Made by a program: the position numbers and the translations under genes. 64,000 nt of DNA, from the NCBI GenBank assembly GCA_024509875.1, contig JAMPIV010018771.1, forward strand, positions 453,501 to 517,500. Direction: 5' to 3'. The stretch is from Oreohelix idahoensis. Its lineage: Eukaryota; Mollusca; Gastropoda; Stylommatophora; Oreohelicidae. The notes under the pieces are model-generated. The model did not search any database. It was not told where the DNA came from and saw only the letters and a program-made list of their open reading frames with translations. How positions within the stretch are numbered: the first letter of the stretch is position 1; every line of letters begins with the position of its first letter. Of this stretch, positions 45,590-57,304 are shown piece after piece.

Positions 45590-46400
45590 ATGTCGGCGCC
45601 GACATGAATTCAGATCACAATCCGGTTGTCATCCAAGTAAATATAAAGCTGAAAAGAACAGGAAACAGAAGACAAGAGAAACCCCAGATATAAATATCAG
45701 CACTGAAACAACCAGATATAAAACAAAAATACCTAATCGATGTCAAAAATAAATATCAACAGTTACTGACAGAAAGCATGGAGCATTATAGAAGAGAAAA
45801 CCCAGAAGAAAAAGTAACCACAAAATCTTCTTCTTCTTCTTCCGTCCTTAGCCACCGACCGTCAAAGCAGTCAGTGGCCATTACGCCTAATGGCGTCTTA
45901 GGGCAACAGCAGATAGGTTTTCTTAGCCATTATTTCCCATCACGCCTAGTGGCGTCTTTAGAGCAATGGCAAATCAATCCATTTGCTGTTGTTTCCGTAA
46001 TCGAAGTGACTGGCAAACGGGTGATCAGCCCGTTGGTAACCACAAAATGGGAATGCTTAAAAACAAGCAAACAATCAGCAAATGCAAATTTACCTAAAAA
46101 GGAGCCTAAGAAAAATCAAATTTGGATGACAGACGACATCTTGAGTAAATTAGCAGAAAGAAAGAAAGCAAAAAACACTCCAGAATATGAAACAATAGAC
46201 AATGACATACGTACTATGTGTAGACAAGCAAAAGAACGGTGGATAGAAACAAAATGCAAGGAAATAGAAGACTTGGAAGCAAAGCACATGACAAGAGATA
46301 TGCATGAAGAAATAAAGAAATTATCAAAAAGGTCGCGGTTTGCACAAGGAGGAAGCTGTACCAAGAACAAAAATGGTGTAATATTACTTCATGTGAAAGA
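45590..46400 (+). pseudogene. LINE fragment: end of endonuclease and linker, split by SINE-1
   Basis: Begins with the C-terminal SDHNPVV motif of an APE-type LINE endonuclease (about 45608-45630). The EN-RT linker follows and, after the SINE, TDDILSKLAERKKAKN, TMCRQAKERWIETKCKEIE and MHEEIKKLSKRS. Removing SINE-1 and one of its 13-bp duplications joins the linker. RT and the start of the endonuclease are missing from this piece. Confidence 0.82.
45827..46035 (-). mobile_element. SINE-1 (209 bp) inserted in a LINE linker
   Basis: Perfect 13-bp duplication GTAACCACAAAAT (45814-45826 and 46036-46048). Minus orientation: CTTCTTCTTCTTCCGTCCTT at the left is the tail and GATCAGCCCGTTGG at the right is the head. 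Confidence 0.93.
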
Positions 46401-46639
46401 CATATCAACTCCGCCTAGGCCGGTCCCAAGCCCGGCTGAAAAAGGAGGAGGGCGGCCTGCATGGAGGCCGTAAGGAGGCAGCCCCTCCACCATGCAAAGG
46501 CACAACAGGCCAATCACCTGTTTGCTTTAAAACACGATTACGAGCAATACAAGAGAGAACACTGGACTGATTCTAAAGGCGACGAACTGGAACGGACTAC
46601 GGACTACGACTTATGGAACATGGAAAACATGAAGTATAA
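46401..46639. other. GC-richer joint between two LINE pieces
   Basis: Contains GGAGGGCGGCCTGCATGGAG and CCATGCAAAGGCACAACAGG; possibly the 5' leader of the following LINE. No confident coding. Confidence 0.45.
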
Positions 46640-47133
46640 ATGGGAAAGAAGAGGAGCTGGTAGAAGAGATGAGAAAAGCAAAATTAGAAATCCTAGCTAT
46701 AACGGAAACAAAGATTAAGGGACAAGGAGTCGTGGATCTCGATGGCAAAACGCTGCTCTACAGTGGTGTACCCACGTCTGAAAGAGCTAAAGGGGGCGTG
46801 GGTTGCATTGTGGCCAAAAACCAGAAAAATAGTATCAAGGGATGGAACTTTGTCTCGGAGCGCATTATGGTTGTAAAACTAAAAGAAGGAGAAACCATTG
46901 TCAACCTGGTCATAGTGTATGGGCCAAATGAGGATGAGAGAGCAGAGGTCAAGGAGGAATTGTTCGAGCTGCTTCAAAGGACAGTGGATGACTACCTAGA
47001 TGAAATTATCATGCTCGGAGATTTCAATGCCAGAGTTGGAAATGACCATGCTAGATGGGGTGGAGTTATCGGAAGATATGGAGAAGATACTCACAATGAC
47101 AATGGAAAGCGATTGTGTGATTATAATCATTGA
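46640..47133 (+). pseudogene. LINE endonuclease, N-terminal part
   Basis: Reads NGKEEELVEEMRKAKLEILA, ITETKIKGQG (catalytic Glu), GVGCIVAKNQKNS, VNLVIVYGPNEDE and LGDFNARVG (catalytic DFN), then GEDTHNDNGKRL, and stops. This is the front part of an APE-type endonuclease. The matching SDH end lies upstream, at 45608. The open frame is 46669-47133 (154 codons), with an in-frame start missing. Confidence 0.88.
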
Positions 47134-47284
47134 TATTTATCTATATATATATTTTCGAGGACTAATTGTTGTTCTTATAAATAGTTTGTTTTTGTGCATG
47201 ACTAATAAATATATATTTTATAGCGGTCAGAATGACTTTACTATTTCATCTGTCACCTTAACGCTGACTTACTTTTACTGTGAT

Positions 47285-47330
47285 ATTATACATATACTAG
47301 CAATAACCCGTCAAACGTGACGGTTTTTTT
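47285..47330. other. Possible Helitron-type terminus (weak)
   Basis: CATATACTAGCAATAACCCGTCAAACGTGACGG contains a small hairpin (GTCA-AACG-TGAC) and a T run. I recall similar phrases at the ends of rolling-circle elements. Support is weak. Confidence 0.2.
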
Positions 47331-47737
47331 AATTATAGTGTGCTGTTTCCGTTCCCGGATGAGCAGATAGAAGTACATTCTTAGAGTATGTTTGGTTTCT
47401 TTCCATTATACAGTTAAATCAAACTGTTCATGTATGTCGTAAAGTTGTGTTAAACCCGAAGCTTTGTTAATACACTATGTCGATAGACAAATATGCACAG
47501 CCAATCCACGTTCAAGGAGTCACGCAAGATGGCTGGCAGATTTTGAGACAGAATAAATTACACGAAGTCACGGTCACGCAAGATGGCGGCAGACAGAAAA
47601 AATTAGGCATAAAACACTGTTGGTTCGGAACTCGGTAAAACGAAAAGTACTAAAACGCAACTAACCAATCAGCGTGCCCCTGCAATTAAAAAGACGAAAA
47701 CGCTGCAAACCAATCAAAAGGGTTCCTTACTATATAT
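47331..47737. other. No gene seen
   Basis: Contains two related phrases, GTCACGCAAGATGGCTGGCA and GTCACGCAAGATGGCGGCAG, about 50 bp apart. Nothing else recognised. Confidence 0.45.
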
Positions 47738-48047
47738 GGGACCAAAAGATGCAGCAATAGAGAATGCAGCCAGCGGCCCATAGCTTGACTGCTTGCATCA
47801 GGGTCAGCGAACCAGAGCTGACCAAGACCGTACTCGACCTCCACGTGGTGGTCCTGGAAAGAGTCTGCAGCAGTGCAGTCTGGCTGAGCGAGTACGGATC
47901 GAAGAGGGAAAGCAAACCCGGTCCCAAAAAATGCCATGCTGAAGTCGGATGTGTCGACCGAAAGGTGCAGATATCACAGCTACGGCGTAAACAGACACAA
48001 CGCAACCACCGTCCTTTTCAGGGCGAACGAGGAAGAAGAAGAAGAAG
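47738..48047 (+). mobile_element. SINE-2 (about 310 bp)
   Basis: Starts GGGACCAAAAGATGCAGCAA and contains CATAGCTTGACTGCTTGC, GTCAGCGAACCAGAGCTGAC and TTTTCAGGGCGAACGAGG, with a GAAGAAGAAGAAGAAG tail. Collinear with the minus-strand copies at 2282 and 15359. Flanks are AT-rich, so the duplication is unclear. Confidence 0.85.
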
Positions 48048-48279
<232 letters not shown>

Positions 48280-48287
<8 letters not shown>

Positions 48288-49578
48288 TTTAAGCACCAAA
48301 CACGGCGCATAAGGCAGAAACCAGTGCTCTCCAGGTTGTTCGTTGTGACGCCACTCCTCTTAACTCTTGCACATTATTTAGGACCAACGTTCTTCCTTCT
48401 CTTATTATTGTTCTTCTAAGTGTTTCTTTTTGTCTTCCTTTTTTCCTCTTACCCTCAGGAACCCAAGTGAGCGCCTGTAGTGGTATTCTGTTGTTTTGCA
48501 TTCGTAGGACATGACCGATATATGACCATCGTCTTTTCCTTATATAGTCGGAGACATATTTCTGCTTAGAATCTTCTCTTATTTGTCGATTAGTCTTGAA
48601 TTCTTTCCAACTGATGTTCATGAGTTTTCTAAGACATTTGTTCTCGAATGTATTCAGCTTGTTCTCCAATGATTTTGTTATTTTCCAACTTTCACAGCCG
48701 TATGTTAACACTGAGATAACATTCGAATTAAACAGACGAAGCTTGGTATGTATATTCAGTGATCGTAATTTCCAAATGTTAGATAATCTATTGAAGGCGC
48801 TAGCTGCCAAAGCAATTCTAGTATGAATTTCTCTTGTTGTGTCACCATCCTGAGTCATTTTACTGCCTAAATAATTGAAACTTTCAACTTTCTGTAGTTT
48901 TTCCCCGTTCAGGATGATATCGAAGGTCTCGTTAGAAAAGTTCATAACTTTAGTTTTAGAGGCATTTATTTGGAGACCTATTTTAACTGAGAGATGACAC
49001 AGAATATCTACTGCTTCTTGGGCCTGTCCGGGTGTTGGACTTAAGAATGCTAAATCATCTGCAAAATCAAGGTCTTCCAGGGACTTTCCATCTGTCCATT
49101 TTATACCTAATTGTTCGTTGTGGGTATAGTTTTTCATAACCCAATCAATAGCTATTCCAAAAAGTAGTGGTGACATAATACAGCCTTGTTTCACCCCTGT
49201 TTCTACTGTAAACCATTCTGTATTCCCTTTATTTGTTCTAACACAACATCTTGCATTGTCATATAGCGCTTTGATTATATTCACATATTTTGTTGGAAAA
49301 CCATAGATTGTAAGTAACTTCCACAATGATGGGCGGTGTAGACTATCAAAGGCTTTTTGAAAATCGACGAAGGTGATAATAAGTGGTGATTGCATTTCCA
49401 CTGATTCTTCTATAATTGTTCTTAGTGTGAATATTTGATCAATACATGATCGTTTCGGCCTGAAACCCGCTTGTTCTTCTCTGATCTTTTCGTCTACATG
49501 CAATTTCAGTCTTTCTAACATCATGCAACATAATAATTTTCCAGGTACTGATAATAGAGATATACCACGCCAGTTATT
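48280..49578 (-). pseudogene. LINE family A reverse transcriptase, 3' part
   Basis: The minus-strand frame 48289-49584 (431 codons) is an almost complete RT core and C-terminus: GISLLSVPGKL, EEQAGFRPKRSCIDQIFTL, motif A FVDFQKAFDSLHR, motif B TGVKQGCIMSPLLFGI, catalytic FADD within DLDFADDLAFL, FNYLGSKMTQDG in the thumb, and RKRRWSYIGHVLRM near the end. A (TTATT)n-like tail follows. The core looks functional, but the gene is interrupted upstream by another LINE and by a stop, so it is a pseudogene. Confidence 0.93.
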
Positions 49579-50341
49579 CATCATCTCAGCCCGTAACCCG
49601 TCATGGGTCGTAGGGGTGCCATGGTGGAAGCATCAGCAGACAGGGTCCTCCACTGCTCTCTATCCTCAGCAATGCGTACAAGTGTGGAAAAACCGTGTCC
49701 TGCCCATTCTTTGATGTTATCAGCCCAGGATTTTCTCTGCCTTCCTCTTCTCCGTTTACCTTCGACTGTTCCCTGAAGGATCGTTTTCGAAAGGGAGTCA
49801 TGACGAGTTACATGCCCAAACCAGGCAAGCTTTCGACGTTTCACTGTTGACAAAAGTGGTTCTTGGTGGCCTGCATAGGTGTTTATCTTCTCTCTAACAT
49901 AGACATTTGTTTTGTGCTCTTTATAGCAAATGCGCAAAATTCTTCTATAACATTTATGCTCGAAAGCCTGAATCCTTCGCTCCTATCTGCAGTGAGTGTC
50001 CAGCTCTCACACCCATACAAGAGAATAGATAATACAAGTGATTTGTATAATTTGATCTTCACAGGAAAACTGATGTTACTTTTCTAGATCACATTCAACC
50101 TTGTCATGGCAGCTGAGGCCATCTCAAGTCTTGTCTTGATTTCTTTAATTGATCTTCCATCACTGCATATAGTGGACCCGAGATATTTAAAGGTGTTAAC
50201 TTCTTCTAACGTTTGCCCATTTAACGTAATGTTGGTCGGAACATGTTTCTTATGGCTATTCACCAATATCTTGCTTTTTTCTATATTAATTTCCATCCCA
50301 TACGTTCTTGTTACTTTCTCCAGTCTAGAGGTAAGGTAAGG
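49579..50341 (-). mobile_element. LINE family B, 5'-truncated, nested in family A
   Basis: Inserted with a 9-bp duplication CCAGTTATT (49570-49578 and 50342-50350) that rejoins the family A codons on removal. Minus-strand pieces are the RT thumb (50084-50296, with FKYLGSTICSDG) and a 118-codon C-terminus (49581-49937) containing RRKLAWFGHVTRHDSL and GRQRKSWADNIKEWAG. The 3' end is GGGCTGAGATGATG, a TGA-type tail. A frameshift lies between the two pieces. Confidence 0.92.
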
Positions 50342-50770
50342 CCAGTTATTACAGTCTGATAGATCACCTTTCTTCGGTAACTTTACAATAATACTGTCTT
50401 TTCATTGTTGCGGTGGTTGTTCTTCTCTCCATACTTCATTTATAATATCTAAAATTCTCAAGAGGTTGTTGTCATTAACTGCTTTAATCATTTCGCCTGC
50501 AATTTCGTCAACTCCAGCAGCTTTAAAATTTTTTAATCTTTTAGCGGCTTGTTTAATTTCGTCTAGCGTGAATTCATCGCAAGTTATTGGCAAGGTGGTT
50601 GTGAGTGTTTCATTATTAAAATCAGGTGTTACTGTTGGTGGTGGTCTGTTAAGCACCTCCATGAAGTGCTCAGCCCATCTCTTCATTTGTTCTTTTCCTG
50701 TTGTTATTGAATTCCCTAATTTATCTTTAACAGGTGTTTCCATATCAGTAGGCTGGTGGCGTAATTGTTT
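50342..50770 (-). pseudogene. LINE family A, upstream part of the RT gene
   Basis: The minus-strand frame covers TGKEQMKRWAEHF, LDEIKQAAKRLKNFKAAGVD and IINEVWREEQPPQQ. A TGA then falls where Trp is expected, followed by the KLPKKGDLSDCNNW segment that leads into the 49584 frame. It is truncated on the 5' side at an (AT)n run. The stop codon shows family A was already damaged or decayed in addition to the nested insertion. Confidence 0.88.
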
Positions 50771-50860
<90 letters not shown>

Positions 50861-50861
50861 T
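50771..50861. repeat. (AT)n microsatellite
   Basis: About 90 bp of alternating AT. Confidence 0.96.
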
Positions 50862-51068
50862 GCGAGGCTGGGGAACCTGAGGACTTTCCTTACAACCCGG
50901 TCAGGAGCTTCGCTCCTTCCCATCCACAGAGGGTTTATCACAGGAGCCGTTCAGGCTATTCAGTCAAATTTCCGGCCGTAAACATTTCTTCAAACGCTGA
51001 CGCCCGGGTTTGAACCATGAACACCTGGTCGCCAGTACAACGCCGAAGCCATTACACCAGCGCGGCTC
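50862..51068 (-). mobile_element. tRNA-derived SINE-4 between two (AT)n arrays
   Basis: On the minus strand a tRNA-like head reads CGCTGGTGTAATGGCTTCGG (box A region, about 51042-51062) and GGTTCAAACCC (box B, 51006-51016), spaced as in tRNA genes. A body with GTTTACGGCCGGAAATTTGA follows. No other copy is in the window. An intact tRNA gene is excluded by the lack of a pairing acceptor stem. Confidence 0.65.
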
Positions 51069-51190
<122 letters not shown>

Positions 51191-51429
51191 GTGAGAAAGG
51201 AGTGTATGTGTATGGATGGCATTTAAACCGTAAGTGTGGCATGACTTAAGAGATGTAATATATACGAGTATATTCTCTCCTGACTATCATATACCAATAT
51301 CCATTTATATTTGTGAAACTATATCTGTCTACTGTCAAACATCTGACGCGCAATTTAATTGCCTTCTGTCATATTCTTCAGCCACCTCACGATACATATA
51401 TATATATAATTTGATAATTCTCATTATTA

Positions 51430-51620
51430 ATATGTGACTTCATTGTTTTGATGTCATTTCTCTGTTATTTCTAATGTTGTTGAATGTAGCTTTGACCATT
51501 TCGAATCTCCTCTTGATTTCTGTTTCACATCTGTCATCTTCTGTTATTATACAACCAAAATATTAGAAACTCTTGACTTGTTCCACGAGTTGCCCATTTA
51601 TGCGTAATAACTAAAATCAT
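51430..51620 (-). pseudogene. LINE RT thumb fragment
   Basis: The minus strand reads INGQLVEQVKS, FGCIITEDDRCETEIKRR and VKATFNNIRN with one stop, the conserved segment after the RT palm. Isolated relic. Confidence 0.7.
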
Positions 51621-52017
51621 ACGCCTTTTATCTAATTTTTTTTCAATTTAATTTGAATTTCGTGTAATAAGAACGCACTAAAACAAGAAGAAAATCATGT
51701 TTAGCTGGTGATAAGTGCATAGTGCAGGATTTCTCTGTATTGTATTGTGCCAATTAAAGTGTGTTTTTATTTTCCAGTCTGAGATTTTATCAGCAAAATA
51801 TTGCTGCTAGTTGCCACTTTACGCACCACGTCTGACGACACTTACAACAGACTTCACTTGACCTCTATAGTAGCTGGTTTACCAGAATATGACCTGATGA
51901 TGTTTGTCAATAACGTCGATGTAAATGACCATGGCTTCAGTCTTCAGAATTTCGTACAAAATGATTTCTATAGTGAAAAGAGTTTGTATTCATGTTTTGT
52001 TTTTGTTTTTTTAAATA
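51621..52017. other. No gene seen
   Basis: AT-rich. A 92-codon frame starts at 51801 but has no recognisable domain and runs into R80. Confidence 0.5.
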
Positions 52018-52103
52018 TTTGTCTCGTTTTGGTAAAGCCCGTTCCGTTCAACAGACACAAGGTCTATTGGTTATATTAGGGCGTAAGTCTAAATATAAAA
52101 GAT
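52018..52103 (+). repeat. Dispersed short repeat R80
   Basis: TTTGTCTCGTTTTGGTAAAG at one end and GGTTATATTAGGGCGTAAGT plus CTAAATATAAAAGATC at the other. Confidence 0.8.
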
Positions 52104-52202
52104 CTTGTGGACTGATGTTGTTATGTTAATTTGAATGAAAGTATCTTTGCATGCGTTTAGTTATGCAAGCATTCATATATCTGTATTGGAAACTAAATTA
52201 AG

Positions 52203-52203
<1 letters not shown>

Positions 52204-52295
<92 letters not shown>
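52204..52295. repeat. (AT)n microsatellite
   Basis: About 90 bp of alternating AT, followed by ACGCACGCACGCATACATAC. Confidence 0.96.
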
Positions 52296-52298
<3 letters not shown>

Positions 52299-52299
52299 G

Positions 52300-53363
52300 C
52301 ACGCACGCATACATACATATACGCCAGCGACAGCATTAAAGTGGGTTTTGGCATAAGGTAGATTCTGTCTGACGGTAGATCACATGGGATAATTTGGTAG
52401 ATTTCTTAATGAAAGAGGACGAAAAAGAGAAAGAATTTTAAAGCTAGAGACATTAAGGACTAGCCTACATATGCATGCATGTAAAAGCGATGTATCTCTA
52501 GGATTAAATATACGTTTCCCACGTCCCCAGTGAAAACTCACGAGCAAGCTGACCAAAAAATAAAACCTTAAATCCTAAACTATATGTGAAAGCGACTCAT
52601 TTTTGTTCTTCTATGAAGCGATGTTAACATTCAGCACAGTATCGTTTAATTTGAATTTCCGCCACTTCAAATTGCAAATAGGTTGCATTTATTCTAAATT
52701 CTCTTATACCTGAAAACAGACATTATTTTCTGAAGGTACATAACAACAGTAATGATTCAGTGAGCTTTTTCTTGGAAAAGCAAAAAATTCTCTTCTTCCA
52801 AAAAAAAAAAAAACATTCTTACAAATACCATCGAAATCACAAAGCCGTTTATATTTTCACATGCACCCAAATATAACTGATGGACCTTTTGTCAAGTCTA
52901 AACTGGTCGCGCCTCGTCAAAATATGAAATACTCCTAAAACAGATTATTACAAAATAATAACATACACAAACTCTCATGAACAGAGAAGATGAAAATGTA
53001 CGATGCTGTATAGACCTTAATGTCGTTACGTATTTGAGAACAGGAAAACACGAACAATCAAACAAAACTAACACATGGAAATTAATCGGAGATAGCAGTG
53101 ATGTGTTTCCCATGCAGGATGAAAGGGATAATTTAAACGGCCAGAAAATAAAAAAAGCAGAAAGCCCTCAGAGAAATAGAAGAAAGTAGGTTATTTGATC
53201 AAATTGATAAAGCACAGGCGACATAAAGTTGCTGTCATATTACACTGCTATCACGAAAAGCTGTAAAGTAAATGTATCCGTAGCAACAGTTTGTAGCTGT
53301 GATTAATTTTACTTGATATCTATTGGCTTGCCGTTACCCTGACCGACTTGTCTTCATTCATTT
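52300..53363. other. No gene seen
   Basis: AT-rich sequence with an A14 run near 52805. No coding or RNA signal recognised. Confidence 0.5.
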
Positions 53364-55682
53364 TGTGACAGAAATATTGGGTCGATCTCTTCTCCTTTCC
53401 GGCAGTAGGCACTTACATTTTTTTGTGAGTACTGATTACATGCCATTTCCGTAATCGTCAACATTTCTTTCTCTGCTGCCAAGTAGATATTTGGTATTTT
53501 CAAGTCATATTACACTCCCTTCGGGGATAATTCGTCAAGTTTGCTTTAAGCTTCTCAGCTTTGCTAAGATTAGGCACCGGTAAAAACTCAGATGGGCCGG
53601 TCAGCGACCGAGCGTTGGGTTTACCTAAGACGTGCCGGGAGATCAATTACCCGTCTGTGGACAGATTACAGAAACGCACTTGAAAGTCGGAGTGAGGTAA
53701 TAGCATCCCGCGAAATTATTACGAACATATTACTTGAGATAAAAGTAAGGAGTTGTTTGTAATCACTGACGAAAATAGTACGGAAATCTCACCTCCATAT
53801 TTGGAAGACATGACCTTTGCATTATTGCACAGAAATTTCCTAGTGGAAATATTTTGAATTACCACCAAAACACACAGGTTTTTACACCTTTGGCCGGCAT
53901 TCGAGAATAACCACATTTGTGATTGGGGCCTGGTCTAATAGTAAACTACACGTGCCAGGAACGAAAATGGCAATATAAAATGACAATTTAGTTAGTTTAT
54001 AGCACTGTGAAAATTCACCTCGCGCCAAGAGGACAACCAGACCTTGCCAGAGTTAAGAATAGTACCAGACGTGATCTTGTTGGAGCATATTGAGGACAGA
54101 ACCCAGGAAAACACTACCATTTTAACACGGGAAAACAAGAATCTGAGGAAACTGTAACACAAAGTCAAAAGTGGGAATTTATTGCTAAAATAACAACACC
54201 CCAGACCACTTGTAAGAGGCATCGTCAAGCTGCCTTAAACTATTTCTCTGAGCCAACAGTCTGTGAGCCTAAAGATTGACGTACGTTGAGCATTTCAAAT
54301 TCTATATTTTGCATTATTAACTTGCGAACAACTATGTATATAGTGACAGGTGAATATTAATATGTGAAAATTGCTATTGGATGTCCAAGTCATTTGAGGC
54401 AGGCAACCTCAGCATATAGAATAATGCTTTCATGAACCATCACTGCCAGGGCTCGTGACTGCTTTTTTGCGAGTTTCCTACAGAGAACCAAAAGCAGAGG
54501 TAGTCCCAAGTTCCATAGGGAGCAGGGAGTGAATGATGAAAGAAATAATGTACATAATCTATATTATTAACATTTTCAACCAGTGTAGATGTAAATGTAA
54601 ACACATTCAATCGATATTGTTAACATTTTCAAACATCGTAGAGGTAAAGGAAAACATATCCAATTTTTATTATGAACCTTTTCAACTCATGTAAAATGTA
54701 AAATTAAATATACATCTATCAATTTAAATGCAATGAATCTTTTTACGCTCAATGGGATTAATATTAATTCTCAGCGAGGGTAAAAGTTCTGAGGTAGATG
54801 TGACAGTGAAATTAAAAAAGGGGGTATATAAGTATGTGACGGGAACCCAATACTCAGAGGATATTTGTTTCTCTTCTGTTGTGACACTAGTTGGTGGTAC
54901 CAGTTGAGGGTACTATCTCTAGAGCAAGTGAGGGTATAAGTGGATTGGAGTCGAAGCTAGACACCATCATCAGACGCGTCTTGGAGACGCTGGGCCAACG
55001 TTGTAGACACTCCCTGATGCTTCTGTGAACATTCTGGGCCCTTCAACATTGATCAGGGACGTGAGTGATTCAGTGCTCCATCTGCAAAGACCCTAAATAT
55101 CTGCTGGAGCAGAACAAACAAACTCTTTGGTAGCTAAGTAGAAACAAAAAAGCTGCCAAGTGAACTCTTACCCAAACTTCCATAACATCGTTGATGATGA
55201 GCATTTTTGTTAAAAAAATTATTCATTTGTTAAAACTGTTGAAACATAATTGATCATTAAATTTGTTACTTATTTAAAGACAAATCTAAATTGATTTAAT
55301 TATCTTGAATTTACTACATCCGTATGTCTCATATTATTTCTTAAATACACGTAAGCACAGCTATATAATAATACGAGGAAATTCGCTGAATTAACTCAGT
55401 TGGGAGCTTGTACGAGCTACAATTATATTACATAATCCTTCACAAAAGGTGACGACAGATACTAGAGTTAACGTGATCAGCCAATGCAGCATTGTTCTCG
55501 CTTTTCTGAATATCTCGTGATTACTCCCTGGAGGTAGAATCATCATAATCCTTTTACCTACAACTCTGCCAAGAGTAATCTTGTGCGAAGGTAGACACCT
55601 TTGAAGGCCCACATTAGTTACTCTTGGGTTGTGGCCACTGTTGGACCTCTACTGCAGAGCTAAGGGGAGGCAACCCGTGACA
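53364..55682 (+). mobile_element. 5' LTR of the SCAN-gag retrotransposon
   Basis: Starts TGTGACAGAAATATTGGGTC and ends CAACCCGTGACA. Collinear with 58572-60038 at moderate divergence: CTCTTCTCCTTTCCGGCAGT at the start, the GCAACCTCAGC segment near 54400 and the GACAACTCTGCCAAGAGTAA segment near 55560. GGGGGTATATAAGTATG near 54830 is a candidate TATA box. Partial inverse copies of this LTR family are at 5560 and 20205. Confidence 0.85.
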
Positions 55683-55686
55683 AATT

Positions 55687-55710
55687 TAGAAACTCGTTCC
55701 GGTATTGAAC
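55687..55710 (+). promoter_or_regulatory. Primer binding site resembling tRNA-Pro (diverged)
   Basis: TAGAAACTCGTTCCGGTATT followed by GAAC is a decayed relative of the tRNA-Pro-type primer site TGGGGGCTCGTCCGGG, 4 bases after the LTR. Confidence 0.55.
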
Positions 55711-56073
55711 TCGGACTCACAAGTTTGATAAAATAACTTGCAGACCTCGTCGCAGATTATAGAACCTGTCTAGTTATTCACCTAGACGTGATCGGCATAA
55801 ATTTCTGAATTACTGAAAGAAGATTTTCAGAGTGTATGTTTTGTTAAATCTGAGCATATTCTCAGATATAAATCTGTTATTCGTAAATAACAGTAAAAAT
55901 AGTTTTGACAAGAATAAGTGAACAATTGAAAAGAAACAATTTTTTTTGGTAACAAAAGTAAGGCGAAATAAGAAGTTCACTTGTGGTGGCTAATTTGATG
56001 TTGTGATTAAGTTTTACTAGTTAAGTAGCAATTGTATTTTTCTGTAGCTTTGTAAACAGCCTTCTTGCTCAGA

Positions 56074-56316
56074 ATGGTCGAGTCCCAAAATCTCCACATT
56101 TTTTATCTGAATGTCGCTAAGGAACTGGACATGACCGGTCAAACTCTGACAGATTTTGTGGTTAATTCGGTTAAATCCGAACAAGAGAAAGCAGAGAACG
56201 CGGCTGAAAAAGAGGAAAGAAAGATAGCCAGAGAGCACGATAAGGCCCAAGCCGAAGAGAAAGAAGCGCAAAGGAAGCATGAAGCCGAAGAAAGAGAAAA
56301 GGAAGGAGAGAGTTGA
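56074..56316 (+). pseudogene. Gag N-terminus: helix plus coiled coil
   Basis: From ATG at 56074 (MVESQNLHIFYLN) an 80-codon frame reads AKELDMTGQTLTDFVVNSV, then a Lys/Glu/Ala-rich coiled coil (EKAENAAEKEERKIAREHD) up to a TGA. The same plan opens the ORF at 30492. The Lys/Glu-rich region continues beyond the stop, so this is a broken gag. Confidence 0.75.
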
Positions 56317-56499
56317 AAGAGCAAAGGAGAGAGCATTCCAAGAAAAGAGGGATTAGGCCGACAAGGCCCACCAGATTAGGCAGAAAGAATTAGAGATCGA
56401 AGAAGAAGGATATAATCTAGTTCTAGCGCTGAGGGAAACATCTGGCAGGCGGTGGCCCCTAGTGTGACCTCTTTTCAACTAGATGTGTATTCAGAAGCT

Positions 56500-57215
56500 T
56501 CTGAATAAATAGACATCTATCTCTCGAGGTTTGAATCCTTAGCAGCTACCTATGGCTTGGAGAGGGTGAGGTACAACATGAAGCTTTCCCAGAGTCTGAG
56601 GGGATCTGCTTATGATGTATTTCTCAAAATGCACACGGAAGAACAGAACAACTACGACATGTCGAAGACGGTTTTACTTCAGCGTTTTCATCTGAACGCA
56701 GAGTCGTTTCGTAGCAAGTTCCGTGAGGCTAAGAGGCAGAAAGATGAGTCGTTTAGACAATTTGCTACCTGGCTAGAAACATACCTGGAGAAGTGGGGGT
56801 CCCTCAGCACTCTTCGATGAATCCTATGAAGGGCTGCATGAGATGATTATCATGGAACAGTTCAACGACTCGCTCAACCCTGACAAGAGACGGTTCCTGG
56901 CAGAGCACGGGGCCGAAACTCTTGAACAGATGAGACTGTTTGCTGATCGGTATCAAAGCGCTAAGGCGGAAGTTAACCCTGTCAGGAAGCGCGGCCACGA
57001 TAGTTGCCCACCCAATAGATCGTCCATCTACGGATGTACAAACAACGAACATCACAACACACAAAACGACCCAGCAACAACCACAGAACAGCACCAGGCA
57101 GAAACAGAGCAATTCAGCTCAGGGAACTGGAAGGTGATGGTGCAAAGTGTGAAAAAATGACACACATTTCACATCGGACTGTAAGAAGTTAAAAACAGGC
57201 CCTTATAAGGTCGCC
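56500..57215 (+). pseudogene. SCAN-like gag capsid region
   Basis: Frame pieces read YLSRFESLAATYGLE, LSQSLRGSAYDVFLKM, LLQRFHLNAESFRSKFREAK and FRQFATWLETYLEKW (56557-56817). After a frameshift come IIMEQFNDSLNPDKRRFLAE and LFADRYQSAKAEV (to 57160). This is the SCAN-like capsid fold that vertebrate SCAN proteins inherited from Gmr1-like gag. A decayed zinc knuckle (HFTSDCKK) follows near 57165-57190. Confidence 0.85.
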
Positions 57216-57304
57216 TGCCTGCTCACGGAGTCGAAAGGGAACTATGACCTCCGGACATATGAACAAAACAACAGTCATTCTCCCCGCCCCCCCCCCCTCA
57301 ATTA

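Noticed and set aside
45814..46048. Novel fusion protein in the 231-codon frame at 45778-46473
   Set aside because: The frame simply reads through an antisense SINE inside a LINE linker; the 13-bp duplication shows it is an insertion.
47285..47330. Helitron end
   Set aside because: Only a short remembered phrase and a four-pair hairpin; no matching other end or CTRR terminus could be shown, so kept only as a very weak feature.
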